This document shows, piece after piece, positions 43,390-55,300 of a stretch of DNA of 64,000 nt. Source of the DNA: Welwitschia mirabilis (taxonomy: Eukaryota; Gnetophyta; Gnetopsida; Welwitschiales); assembly GCA_051453625.1 (NCBI GenBank), contig JBOZIK010000001.1:281654451-281718450 (forward strand), given 5' to 3'. Under the pieces are notes generated by a model. The model did no database searches and had not been told where the DNA came from. It saw only the letters and a program-made list of their open reading frames with translations. Each line of letters begins with the position of its first letter. Position 1 is the stretch's first letter. Both the position numbers and the translations under genes were made by a program.

Positions 43390-46079
43390 ACCTAAATCCC
43401 TTGTTTATAGAGTCATATTGTGCGAATTGATCATGTGGAGCTAGAGTTAGATAGGGGTACTTGGATTTTGCTGAGCAGGTATGGTCCATAACCCTCTCTT
43501 TTAATTCTTGCATGCTATGTTATTTTTGGTACTTGTAAACTATAGATGTAATATACTTGATATGCTTGTATTGTGATGTATCAAGTTATCTTGTAGTCAT
43601 CTGTAACTCTTGTGTCTATCTTCTATAAGCTCTCTTGAGTCCTAGCTTATGAAGATCTTGTAAAACTATCTGTGATCTTGTAGTTAACTTATCATGTGTC
43701 TTTTTTTACTATTCTTTTTTCGTGAAACCTATACTTAAGATCTTGGATGATCAATAACCTGTATAAACTAAATTAAGAATTTAATACTAACTAGGGTAAT
43801 CACATGTATAGACTTCAAAAAGTGTAACTGTCTATTGGGAGTCCTAAGGTCGTGGGATCGAACTGCTAGGACCAAAAAGGGGAGATTGTGCACACTTTTA
43901 TGATTTTTACCCCCTTCCTACTAGGGTGCATGATGGATTACTTAATTATGATGGGATGTGATGGGATAACTATAAATAAGATAATGTAAATAGATTGTGG
44001 TCTTGGTCATGTCCCTTATCATAAACCTTTTCCTTATCTTGAATACCTTCCTTCCCAGCCTGTTCCTTGCTATGGGTCATATTGGGAGTTGTGATGATTC
44101 GGTTCTCATACCACTTATGATAGTGTAGGAAATGTTGCATGTAGGGAAGCTGAGATAAACTAGTAATTAATTCAATAGCTTTGTGTAATATACATGTTTT
44201 CTCTTGAAATTATATGGTTATTATCAGTTAGATATCTTGTAGAGTCTTAAATTCTCTAATACTTATTGACTCGATGTTTTGTAAAGATGCAATGATATTA
44301 TGATCGTAAGTATGTGATCTTGAGTTTTATTGACATGATGCTAATTCTCTAACTAGATTTATGTTGAACATACAGCACTACGTAGTCTCTTATGTGATTA
44401 GAAATTATGTACTAGTTTCCTTTCTTTATAAAGATTTAACTAAGAAATATGCTTATGTGTACCTTACAATTTGTCCTTCAATCGTTGTCATATTATTTAT
44501 CAAACGTTGTGGATATAGTAATAGAAATTGCCAGTTATAATTGGCTTAAAAAAGGCTATACTTATTTATTTATCATGGTTAGTCAATTAGTGTAGTCGAT
44601 ATATGATCTTTAAGTCTTTGCATTGCCTAGTTCTTATGACTACATAATTTCCCAGACTTAGATTAGCTTCCTTATGGGGTACTCACTCCTTTCAAACTTT
44701 ATTCTATTATTACAACATAATTATTTGGCAGTTAATTTAATTACTTCTAGATATATTTACTCATCTTGCAGTTATGTCAATCATTACATGTTGAAAATAA
44801 GAAATTTTAAATAAGCACTAAGCCATAATAAAGTCCCTACAAAAAGAATCTTAAATGAAGTTGTAGTATAATGGTTGAGATAATTAGTAGATGGATAGAA
44901 GGTATTAGGTTTAAGTCCCTACCCTTACATTTTTAAGGCATATATATTATTGCCTCCCTGTTATCCATCTCCTAGAGAAAAATATTATAATATGGTCTAA
45001 AGGTTTTAACATGCTAAAATCACTTATCATTAATCCTAGGCCCACATGTCTGATTAACCACCACCTTGATTTCTACAGTGCAAAAAATTTTCCATGCAAT
45101 GCATAAAATAGCTAAAGCCTCCAAGGAAATTTCTAAATTGCCTCCTTTTCCAATATGCTAGATGGTTATCCTTCTAGTTAACGTCTTCCTCCAAGTTAAC
45201 AACGTCGGCTCCATCGTTGATTTCTAATGCTTTTATTGGGTGCTACTCCTGTGAACTCTAGCTGCCTTGTCCTAGCTTCGCACATCACGTTAACACAACC
45301 TTAGATCATCTTGCAAGTCACTACCACCCTATGGTCAACCTCCTAACTTCCATCAGAATCAAGCCCATCACTATCCCTTCCTTGGTAACCGCCATCATTC
45401 ATGTCCTTTTGCAATTTGTGCTATGCTAATTGTTGCTCCTCTGCCTTGTCATCATTATTGTTACCTTTAGTTTTGGAGTCCATTCCTTGCTTATCTTCCT
45501 TTCTTAGATAACATTTGGAATCTTCTGGTTTGATTGTTGTGTGATTCTTTCTTATTTAGACCTTAATTCAAGGGCATTTCATATTTTGTAGTCAATGGAG
45601 TTTGAAGGTTAAAAGCTCATTAAATTTGTATTTCTTCTTTCAATCTTACTTATAATTGTGTTAGTATGAATATTACTTGCAACTATGCTTGCTAGAGCTT
45701 AATTAAATAAGCACCACTTTTCATGGGGTTCGGCTTAAAAAGAGGTTAAAATTGTAAATCCTTGTGTTTATTGGTGTTTCCTCATTTATCTCTATAGGCA
45801 TTATTCTTTCACATAAGGGTTAGGCCATACCCTCTTTAGGTATGTACTCCATCTCCAGATTTACTAAGTGATATATGTATTTTTAGCCTATATGCCATTC
45901 TAAACTATGTTTGAATTAAAACTTACTCTCAGAGGAGCCATGAATATGATCCAAGTATTTTCATTTTCTACCTCTTGTGATTATTAAAAATCTCAAAATT
46001 TTTAAGGTTGTCATATTAATAAAAACTGATTAACTCTAAATAATGTTTTATGCTTGGTGGCAAAAACAGAAATATTACA

Positions 46080-48550
46080 GGAAGAGAGTATCAGGTTGAG
46101 ATACATCATCTTTTAAGCTCATCCTTCTTACATACTTTCAATATGCCACTTCTGATAAGGTATCCCATAATGGTTGACAATCTTACATAACTCCTTTAAT
46201 AACATAATCATTACTATCTACTAAAACCAATCCTTCAATAACATAATCATTACCCTCTACTAAAATTAGGATAATTAGACATTATTTTTATCACAACAAC
46301 TAATGTAAAGAGTGTTAGAAGATTTAATAGGGTGTAACGATAATTTAGATAGGGTTTAAGGATGAAAGAATAATGCAAACTATGAGAAAGAGAAAGCAAC
46401 AACCTCATCAAACTTAATGACATTTATCACTTAATTCATATTGTTTCTCTTTTTAGTTTATCTTCTACTAAAACTAACACCACAACATTTCTCTCCTTAA
46501 TATTTCTAGTTGTTTAAGTAAGTAGGTGAGATTGACATCACATCTTAAAAGGTATTCTTATCAATAGATATCTTAAAAATGTTTTGGAAGAGGCTTAAAA
46601 ATTTCATATAGTTAATTGTGTTTCTTTGTAAGTTAGTGATGCATGTTCATTAATGAAAATAGAAATTTTTATGATTCGACAAGGTATACACTACCATGAA
46701 TGATTGAAAAAAAAATAAAAATTTTTTACAAGAGCTTATAAACTCGTCAAAATTTCAAACTTTTATAGTGAAGGTTGTTGCCTTAGTTTTCATTTCTTAC
46801 TTGGTAAGTACCCTTATAAGTTAAGAGAACATGAAGGAAAAAATCTCATATCTTTTTGGCACTTCTAAAGATGTCATTAATGGTAAGAGTTTGATATACA
46901 TTAGTGCTTCTACGCCCTTATCATCTAAACCTCTTGCACCTTTATTTCCATCTTCATCCAAGAGGTCATTGACATTGTTTGTAAAAAGCATCCTTAAATT
47001 TTTTTCTTCACTATCACATAATTTTAAGGCTAATCTTCCTAACCTTATAACACTTATTAGTTCATTGATATCTTTAGTGTTAGTTTTTCAGGTAAGAAAC
47101 AATCTTGGTATTCTTGTTTCAAGACCTCTTAGCTTATAAACACATAATCATTTTTCTTTAATATATACTTCTATAATGCCCTCTATTTTAATCTTAATAA
47201 TACTGAGTAAAGGAAATGAAGCATTATAACTCAAAGTTGAACACTTTATTTTAATTTCATGAATTTTGAATTCATTTCTTAAGTTATAGTTGATGATATA
47301 TAAACAATCATCTAAAATACTTATTTTGATACATTTCTTTAGTAAAATTATTTACTACCTTTATTGAATCTCATAAATAAGTATATTCATTACTGACACA
47401 ATGAATTTTGCTTCATAGTATTCCTTTGAAAGTCTAGATAGCGATGATTTCTAAAAAGGCACCTTAAACAATATGTCAACCTTTTTAGAATTTCCCAATT
47501 TAAGTCTCTATATCATTTGCATATTTCTTTAGCATTATATGATTAAAATATTCTATCGTTGAATTATAAGGTGTCATGTCTATTACTTACTTTAGTTTTT
47601 ACATAGGATGGGCATAGAATCCGTTGAATGATTGAGGTCACCAATAGCATTATATCACAAATTGTATTATAATAGTACATTAAAGAAATCATACATATTT
47701 ATGCTGGACACTATGCTATGCATGGTAAAATAGTATAGTTGTCTTGCAAATGCCAAAGTTTGTGTAGGTTTAAGTAAGGAGGCAAACTCATTTATCCTAT
47801 TCAAAAGAATTAATTAAAATTAAACTTTTATTTTCAATGATTTTTTTTGCTAATTAACAGCATAATTTCATTACTCAAATCAATTTTCCATTTCTTACAT
47901 GTCATTGGAACTATGATTTACCAAGTTATATGTAATTTTCATTTCATTTAGAACATATTCAAAGAATACATACATATACATATACATCTATATATATACA
48001 TATATATTTATTTAAATAAGGAGGTAATTAGTGGACTTTTCTCTTCATGCAAGTCAAGAGCTTAGTTCTGATATTCTGATTTAGAGAAACCTTTATTTTC
48101 TTAAATTTTTTAACTTCTTAATGTGTATCATAAAATGCTTTCAATATACATCTACTGTAACAAGTTGTCTTCAAATACATGAAATTTGCGTTCTTACTCG
48201 TCTTATCAATAATTGTATATAAACCTTCCTCTTTTTTTTTTTTTTTTTTTTGAAGATCTAATTTTTGGGATTAATAAAAGTAAGTTAAGAAATTTTATTT
48301 TTTTATAAAATTCTTCTTGTTTTAGCTCAAAGTTTACTAATAATTTGCATGAAATCACATTCCTTATCTCCTTGTAAATTAATTTTAGTGAAAGAATAAA
48401 TCTTAAATCATTATTAAACTTGAATTAATGTTTTGTGTGGAGAAGCTTAAGATATGATATATGTAGAACTTTGATCATAAAACAACTATGCCTAGCAAAT
48501 TTCAACCTAGGCAATTCACAACAAATATGTCTAGAAGAACAACTACCTAA
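46080..48550 (-). other. interior of element G, 5' part
   Basis: Between I and the G primer site, where gag would be expected on the - strand. Contains one open frame (see 46820-47090), an AT-rich (tatata)n stretch at about 47962-48010 and a 20-T run at 48232-48251. No gag motif recognised. Confidence 0.35.
46820..47090 (-). pseudogene. open frame of ~88 codons, unidentified
   Basis: On the - strand a stop-free frame reads INELISVIRLGRLALKLCD, then LRMLFTNNVNDLLDEDG, then GARGLDDKGVEALMYIKLLP, and ends VPKRYEIFSFMFS-stop. The acidic and hydrophilic composition is more protein-like than the + strand frame over the same bases (46831-47139), which is Ser/Leu-rich. There is no ATG at the start, so it is probably a fragment. 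No family recognised; position suggests a piece of G. Confidence 0.35.
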
Positions 48551-48562
48551 GCTCTGATACCA
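48551..48562 (-). other. primer-binding site of element G
   Basis: gctctgatacca on the + strand is TGGTATCAGAGC on the - strand, a perfect tRNA-Met complement 8 bases inside the right LTR. It shows that the right LTR is the 5' LTR. Confidence 0.85.
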
Positions 48563-48570
48563 AAATTTAA

Positions 48571-49396
48571 TGTACTAAATTCCACTACAGAATAGAATCA
48601 TATAAGAATAAAATGAAATACCATAAAACTATATCTAAAATAAAATAAAGATTCATGAACTTCTAGAGATTTCAAGACTCTAAGGCTTTAAGGATTTCCC
48701 AAGCTCTAAGATTAAGGTTATAAGATTTGATAGTAAGATCTTTTTCAAGATATGAAATATAAAGAGAAGAAGGTCCTATTTATACTAGAAGATGTGGAAT
48801 GTGAAGAGGCACCATCATGAAAGAGAGTAATGAAAGTAATGGAAGTGATGAAATTGGTGACAGTGGTAGAAGTGGTGTAGGTGGTGGAAGTGATGGAAGT
48901 GATGATGGTAGTGAAAGTGGTGAAGATTTTGTTACCTTGGTAGAATACTGGGTGTATAATCTTCATCATAATAAATATTCATGCATTTATTAGAATAAGG
49001 AATGAAAAGTGAACCATCTCATAAATATAATTTGCATGTTTAAATAAAGTAAAAGTTCAACTATTAAATAAGAATAATAATGAAACCACTAACTTATCCA
49101 CTAACATCACCACTACTCTAACCACTACTTTAGTCTCTATCATAGTCATTAACATGGTTACTAATATAGCCACTAAATATCATAATTAAATTTCCAAGAA
49201 TTTACAACAAGAATGGTATTATAGCTATTACAAAAATGAAAGAATTTAAAATAATGATTGTAGCACAAATTTTCCACAATAGAATTATATCTTAACTACA
49301 AAAATAAATAAGTATAATAATCAAATTAGCTTAAGGACCTATAATAAAAATATTATTTTAATTGAATTTTTGAACCTTAAAAGTCTAGATGTGATA
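48571..49396 (-). repeat. right (5') LTR of element G
   Basis: About 826 bp. + strand TGTACTAAATTCC at the primer-site end and aagtctagatgtgata at the outer end (TATCACATCTAGAC on the - strand, likely from TGTCACATC). TATA box at 48777-48784, minisatellite at 48820-48925. Confidence 0.75.
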
Positions 49397-52300
49397 ATGG
49401 GCTATTTAATTTATGTAATTTTTATAGCATATTTTAATGAACAATGAATTTTGAAGTATTTGCAATTTTAGTTTTTCAATATAATCTAGCATATTTCTAT
49501 GAACTCTATGATTTATTTAGTATTAATTACTTAATGCATGATCATTGTCTTTTGTATAAGACCATCTTTAACTCTATACTTGAAATATTTATTACTTAAA
49601 AATATAAATCTTGATATCATTATTTTTAAAAAGTTCTTAGCCTTGAAAACCTTCTTGATGATCTTCATTATTTTAGAGAGAACTCTTGCTTTTATATTTA
49701 GAGTTCTCTACCAAAAAAACCCTTCCATTTATATCTCCTTAGTAATAATTGCTATGTTAGGCTTGTTTTTTATGTGGTCTTTGCCTAAATATCTTCTCAT
49801 TTACTTAGAAGAACATGTATTATGTATCATTAAGGATGCATACATTTAACATAACATTTTCTATTTAAATAATTCATTAGAAACCATGTATGAAATTTGC
49901 AATATAGCACTATGTGGTAAAAAAATTATCAATTTAATATTATAACTTTTTTATTTTAAACTCTGTAGCTTTTAAATTGCATCAAGTTTGTGTAAAAGTG
50001 ATACAAAGTTTTTAATTATATTCTATTACATTCTTAATAGTAATGGAATAAAACCCTAGCATAAATTTATTAAGCATTTTGTTTTACCATCATATAATTG
50101 TGATGTCTTCTAGAGTGAAATAGGAAATGTTAATTTTTTAGTCTTATTAAATGTTCTATTTGGAAATACTTCTTTAAATATTAAATTCCAATATTGAAAA
50201 TTATTTGAATACAAAATTTCTCTACAATTCAAATACTAATTTTTGATTATCTCAAAGAATCTTTCATTTCTTAAAATTTGTTTTTTAAAATCTCTTATTC
50301 CTTGCTATTACTAGATTACTTTAATTACTTCATTTATTTATCTTGAGAGACTAACCTAAACATTATTTTCTTTGTTATCGTACTTAACCAAATTATCAAA
50401 AGGATCTTCCTTCAATTAAAATATTTAATTTTTATGCTTTAACTTCTATAATCTCTTCTCTTTCTAAAATTTCTTATCTAAGTTTATCATCATTATACTC
50501 TTTGGCATTATGACCATTTCTCCACATTACAAAACCTATCCTATGGTATCAAATAATGTAAAAATCCAAAAATAATAATGTCTAGAGATGATTTAATTTA
50601 TGATCAAACATAAAAAAGAAAACTTGTTTAAAAATAAAATTACAGACTCTATTATATGTGTAAAGGAGAAAAGTTAAATTCCTATAATATTTACTATATT
50701 AAAGAAGAATAAATAGAACTTAATTACTTTGTAACAATTATATTATTTATAACCCCTAAAATTCTTATGATAATAGGATAGTTATCTAACTTATAATATA
50801 GTAATCTTTAATTTAAAATATCACAACTTCTAAGATTTGGATGCCCTTCTTAAAATACAATGAGATTTTAGGTATAATAACAATCATTCATTTATATGTT
50901 CATCATAATTGTACTTATAGGACAAGGTATAATTGCTAAAAGATTTAAGTTTAACATCCACACCAAAATTTTTATAGGTTTAGTTACTACAAGTTTCAAG
51001 TTTACATTCCTCTTTAACCTTCTTAAGTATTAATCTTAGATGCATTAGAAATGAACATAAAATTTGAGTAATTTTAACTAGGAGATATCACTGGGATGAT
51101 AGCCAAAATAATGGGACACTAGTTTTGTGTATATAAATTCATAGGTTTAAACCTTCAGACATCTTATTGGTATAGTATAAATCCTTAAACATAGTTAAAT
51201 AAGAAGCACTATATCCATATTACAAAACACATAAAAAGTTATACTATATCTATATAAAGTTTATCATTATATTATTGCCATTTATATAGTATAAAAATAT
51301 TATTATATGTATGTAAAATGATAGAAAGTTTATTTGATATAGTATTTATTATGAACAAGAAGATAAAACTTAAATAATCTATAAAATACTACATTCTTCA
51401 ATTTAGTTATTATAGTGTTTACTATGAATTAAAAGATGAGAGTTAAATAAGCTATAAAATACTAGATCGTTAATTTATCCTAAAATTATTATATTATAAA
51501 AAGATAAGGATTTAGGTGTATTATTAATGATTATAAAATTATATCAGTTTGATAAGTGGCTTAAGTAGCTAAAAATAATTTAAGTGAGGATATTATCTTG
51601 TATCAAAATCATTCTAAAATATTTCATTTACATTTTATTACTTTTTAAGTTAAAGAGGGAAATTTACTTACAAAATACATTTACATCAACAATGAAAATA
51701 GATATACTAGAATCATATTTTAAGTAGAGAAAGCCATTCTATGCAGTTTAGATCAAACCATAAATCATGAAATGAAGTAAATCATTTAAATATGTAAAAA
51801 AGAGAAGGGGAAAATCTATGAAGTTTTTGATTAAGAGGATGAATTCATGCATCATATAGAGAAAACACCTTCTACATTTTTCAAATTTTATGTAGTAAAA
51901 ACACATTTAGGTGTGTTCTGTAAAGTCAGTACTAAAATAATCAATTGATATCCCATCAAAATATAGCATTAGACATAGAGACTCTTAGAAGAATAAAGTA
52001 TTTTTAAAGATGTATACAAAGAATGATCTAATTTTATTATAATAATATTAATAATAAAATATTAATATAAATGAGGTAAACCTTCATAACACAGGGTCTA
52101 AATGAAATAACATAATTTAAGAGAAATATAAAGCTTTCAAATAAAGGATTAAAGGGAAAAAACCATACGTGATTATCAAGTTTGATGCTCCACTTTTTTA
52201 AAAGTTATTAGATTTTGAAATGTTACAAAAGAATTAAAATGGCAAGCCAAAATGGAAAACCCATAAAGGGTCATACCATTAGGCCATTACAAATATACTA

Positions 52301-55300
52301 GTACAAATAGCTCTTTTATAGAGCTATATTTTAAAATAACATAAGTTTGTAAATACTTCATCTTAGACTAATATCTAACTTAAAAGAAAGAATTAAAAAC
52401 ATTAGATAATTCTAGTATAAAGGATCAATTATGTCAAGAATCATACAAAAAGTTTTTCATTAGAAACCTATTGTGTGACTTAAACATTGTTAGGTAAAAA
52501 AAAGCTAAAAGTATCACAATTTATTCTTTGATATGTAATAAGATTATGTATTAGATACCTTAAAGGTAAATAGAAGCTCTTATTTTAATAAGGTTTCAAA
52601 TCAAAATCATAATATAAAAGTAAATTCATTGTCTTATATTTTTATCCAAGACTTTACTCTTGAAAATAACATACTTAGCTAAGATATTTTAAGCCTTGTT
52701 GTTCATACAAGCTCTTAGCTTTTTTAAAAAATTATAAAGTTAAGTTTTCACTTTAATTTTATTGTCTTAAACCTTTGGAATTAAATAATTAATTACCTGA
52801 AATTAGATTTTTCAATTTATTCTCTTGAGTTTAGGAATCAATAAGTTAAACTCTTAATTCATTCTAAAATTTTATTTTCTTCTGTGATTAAAACAAAATA
52901 AAATTCTTTTTATAAATAATACTAAAACTAAAATGGTTCTTAGATAGAGATTTAAAAGTTTATGGGAATCATATCATTGTGATAGTGGTATTTAATGTAG
53001 TTTATAGGTTTTATTAAATGTGTATAAAGAGAAAAAGATAAGTTTCTATGTTTTTTTTACTTTAAAAGAATAAAATGATATAACTAAAGTAGTCTATATA
53101 GATCATATATTAGGAAAAGTTAAAAGTTTTGGATAGATTTTTAATGAATGCAAAATTTTCTATAAGTTCAAATAATAGCTTACAAAAAGTTAACATTATT
53201 TTTAAAATGGATATAGATTAACAAAAATATTTATAATTTGTCTTAATGATTATATTTTGTTAATGTTTGAAGCTAAATCTTGCATTTATTCTCTTATTTT
53301 GTGTTATAATATTATAAAGGAAAATTATCTTTTTGTACAATTTTTAAGTGACATTATATTGAAATTTTAAAGCCAAAATTGTATATAAATAAGGATGTGA
53401 GCATGTAATTGAATAAAGGATGGGATTTAGGATTTCAAGATTTGCTTGTATTAAAACACTACTCCCATTAGTGAAAAGTTATTTTCATGATAGATAATAG
53501 ATCTCATTTTTCTATCATGGTTATTACCTTTTTTCTTTAAGGATTTCATCAAATAAAGCTATAACATATTGTGGACTTTCTTTATTTTTTATTTTTTATT
53601 TTTACATACTTTTCTATTCTTATTATTTCCATTAAAATAAGATTTAATTTTTTACAAGGAAAATTTAAATTTTAATTCCTATATTCTACTAATGGCATAA
53701 TTAAAGAATTAACAAAAAGACTTGAAGAAGGTAAACTTCTTGTTATCCATTCAATTTAAGATATATTAATCTTAATTAAATATTGAAGCAAATATTCGAG
53801 GACACGAAGCATGAATTTGAAGGAATTACAACTTTACATCAAATTATGATTAATTAGTTTTATTTTATTTTTACATTCTTGATTTAAGAAGAGCCACATA
53901 TGCAAATATAAATACCATTAAAAGATTTTGTAGGCGTAAGTATGAACTGTGGGTGATAAAAATTATAGATCTATCTTATGAAAAAGGATGCATCATTACT
54001 CTTCTAGAAAATCTTCATCTATGTGTAATAAGAAATGGTTAAGGATTAATTGGAAAGAACTAAGCTTAATCCAAAGGTATACTAAAGGGATAGTAGATGA
54101 AAAATCTTTGATATAATCATAAAGAAGTTAAATGCAAGCTTGGAGAAGTCTTTTTTTCTTTAAACAAATTGTTCTTTTATATTAGTAATGGATCTATGTT
54201 GGATAATGCAATTAGATAATGATTATACATGGCACAAAATGTTTATCAAGAATCATGATTAAATATTATCATAACTAGTTCAATATGCTAGCCATTATAA
54301 ACTTTAAAATGTAAAATTATTTAATTTCATTAAAATAATTAACTTATGCCTTGGTTTTTCTTCATTTTATTTTTAATTAGGATAACTTTCATCTTGAAAA
54401 TAATAGTAAATCAAATCCATACCTAACTAACAACATCATAAGTGATTTCTTTTAATAACTTAGTGTTAATACTAAAAGCTAGATACAAGAAATCAATAAC
54501 TTTTGTGCTTAGTATCTAATTATATTAGTAATTACCAAGGTCTTAAAAGAAATGTAAAATCAAGTCAAATTCTTAAACGTTTACAAGATGATTTAATCAT
54601 GTCCACTACCAAAGATATAAAGATAATTACTAGCAACAAAATTAAGAAGGAAGAGTGACAACTAGTAAAATTATAAAATGATATCTAAGATTTGGAAGTA
54701 CAAAGGAAATCTTTCACACCGCTTTCAAGATGTCTTCAAAAGGGAATAAAAAATAGAATATTAAATAGATGGATAATGGAAGAAATAAAAATTTTAAGCA
54801 TGAAATTCAAGTAGTTTAATATAAAGGTTATTATTAAAAAAGGGTTTTAATCTTATTTACAAATAACTTCAAATTGCTATTTACTATTAGTGTTTCCAAT
54901 GCCTCTTGTGGAATTCTCAACCTATTTTGTAGATAACTGAGAAGCTAAAGAAATTCAATTCTCATTGGTTTAAAATTCAAGAAATAATTTTATTATAATT
55001 TAATTTGAAAACCCTTAGTAGAAATACCAAGCATTTTAAATCCTAGTCTATAAGGTTAGTAATACTTTTCTTTACTTAACCAAATAAAAATATAATTTTA
55101 ACATTGAAAAGTCTATGGATGTAGTGTTTCTATTATGGATAGAGTTTTTCTAGCTTCCTTTCTAGATGAAGTATCATTTGCACATGATCATGAAAAAATT
55201 GAAAAACTTTAGATGTTTAGAAGAAATGAATAGCTACTAATACCATTTCATATGATAGATTTGCATTAATATGGAACTAAGATAATATGTTTTGAAATAT

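Larger units (their letters stand above)
42575..43390 (+). repeat. ~553-bp tandem duplication in the 3' LTR of I
   Basis: gatattttgagttaacttg at 42575 recurs at 43128, followed in both copies by the same block order up to gaaaggaagggttaagg. The 5' LTR has one copy (near 35780-36000). The repeated part is the promoter-proximal U3; the TATA at 43383 follows the second copy, and the end of the first is lost in the gap 42808-43036. Confidence 0.8.
35343..46079 (+). mobile_element. LARD-like element I (10.7 kb, ~4 kb LTRs, non-coding)
   Basis: LTRs 35343-39410 and 42158-46079 both begin TGTCA(C/T)(A/G)TC(C/T)AGAATTTTCC and end in ...TTACA. A perfect primer site TGGTATCAGAGCC follows the first and a purine tract precedes the second. 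The interior is only 2.75 kb and has no gag or pol. Giant LTRs with a short non-coding interior define large retrotransposon derivatives (LARDs), mobilised by gypsy proteins from elsewhere. Target-site flanks are GTGAG (left) and GGAAG (right), an imperfect match. Confidence 0.85.
42158..46079 (+). repeat. 3' LTR of element I (~3.92 kb)
   Basis: Homologous to 35343-39410 but with a tandem duplication of about 553 bp near its 5' end, a 229-N gap, no counterpart of the 5' LTR's 0.9-kb duplication, and most CpG sites of the 5' LTR's GC-rich block changed to TG or CA. Confidence 0.85.
28280..49396 (-). mobile_element. composite: LTR element G with nested insertions H and I
   Basis: Two same-orientation copies of an LTR of about 0.8 kb (28280-29069 and 48571-49396) with a - strand primer site inside the right copy (48551-48562). 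Removing H (3.0 kb) and I (10.7 kb) leaves roughly 5.8 kb of interior, a normal size for a gypsy element. Interior pieces are 29070-30949, 33931-35342 and 46080-48550. No diagnostic gag or pol motif was recognised in them, so membership in a single element is inference from LTR pairing, orientation and the primer site. Confidence 0.6.

Noticed and set aside
46831-47139. 102-codon + frame, Ser/Leu-rich
   Set aside because: The opposite strand has a more protein-like open frame over the same bases; the + frame looks like its shadow.
49538-49849. 103-codon + frame rich in Ile, Leu and Phe
   Set aside because: Composition expected from AT-rich DNA; no domain, no promoter and no neighbouring exon.
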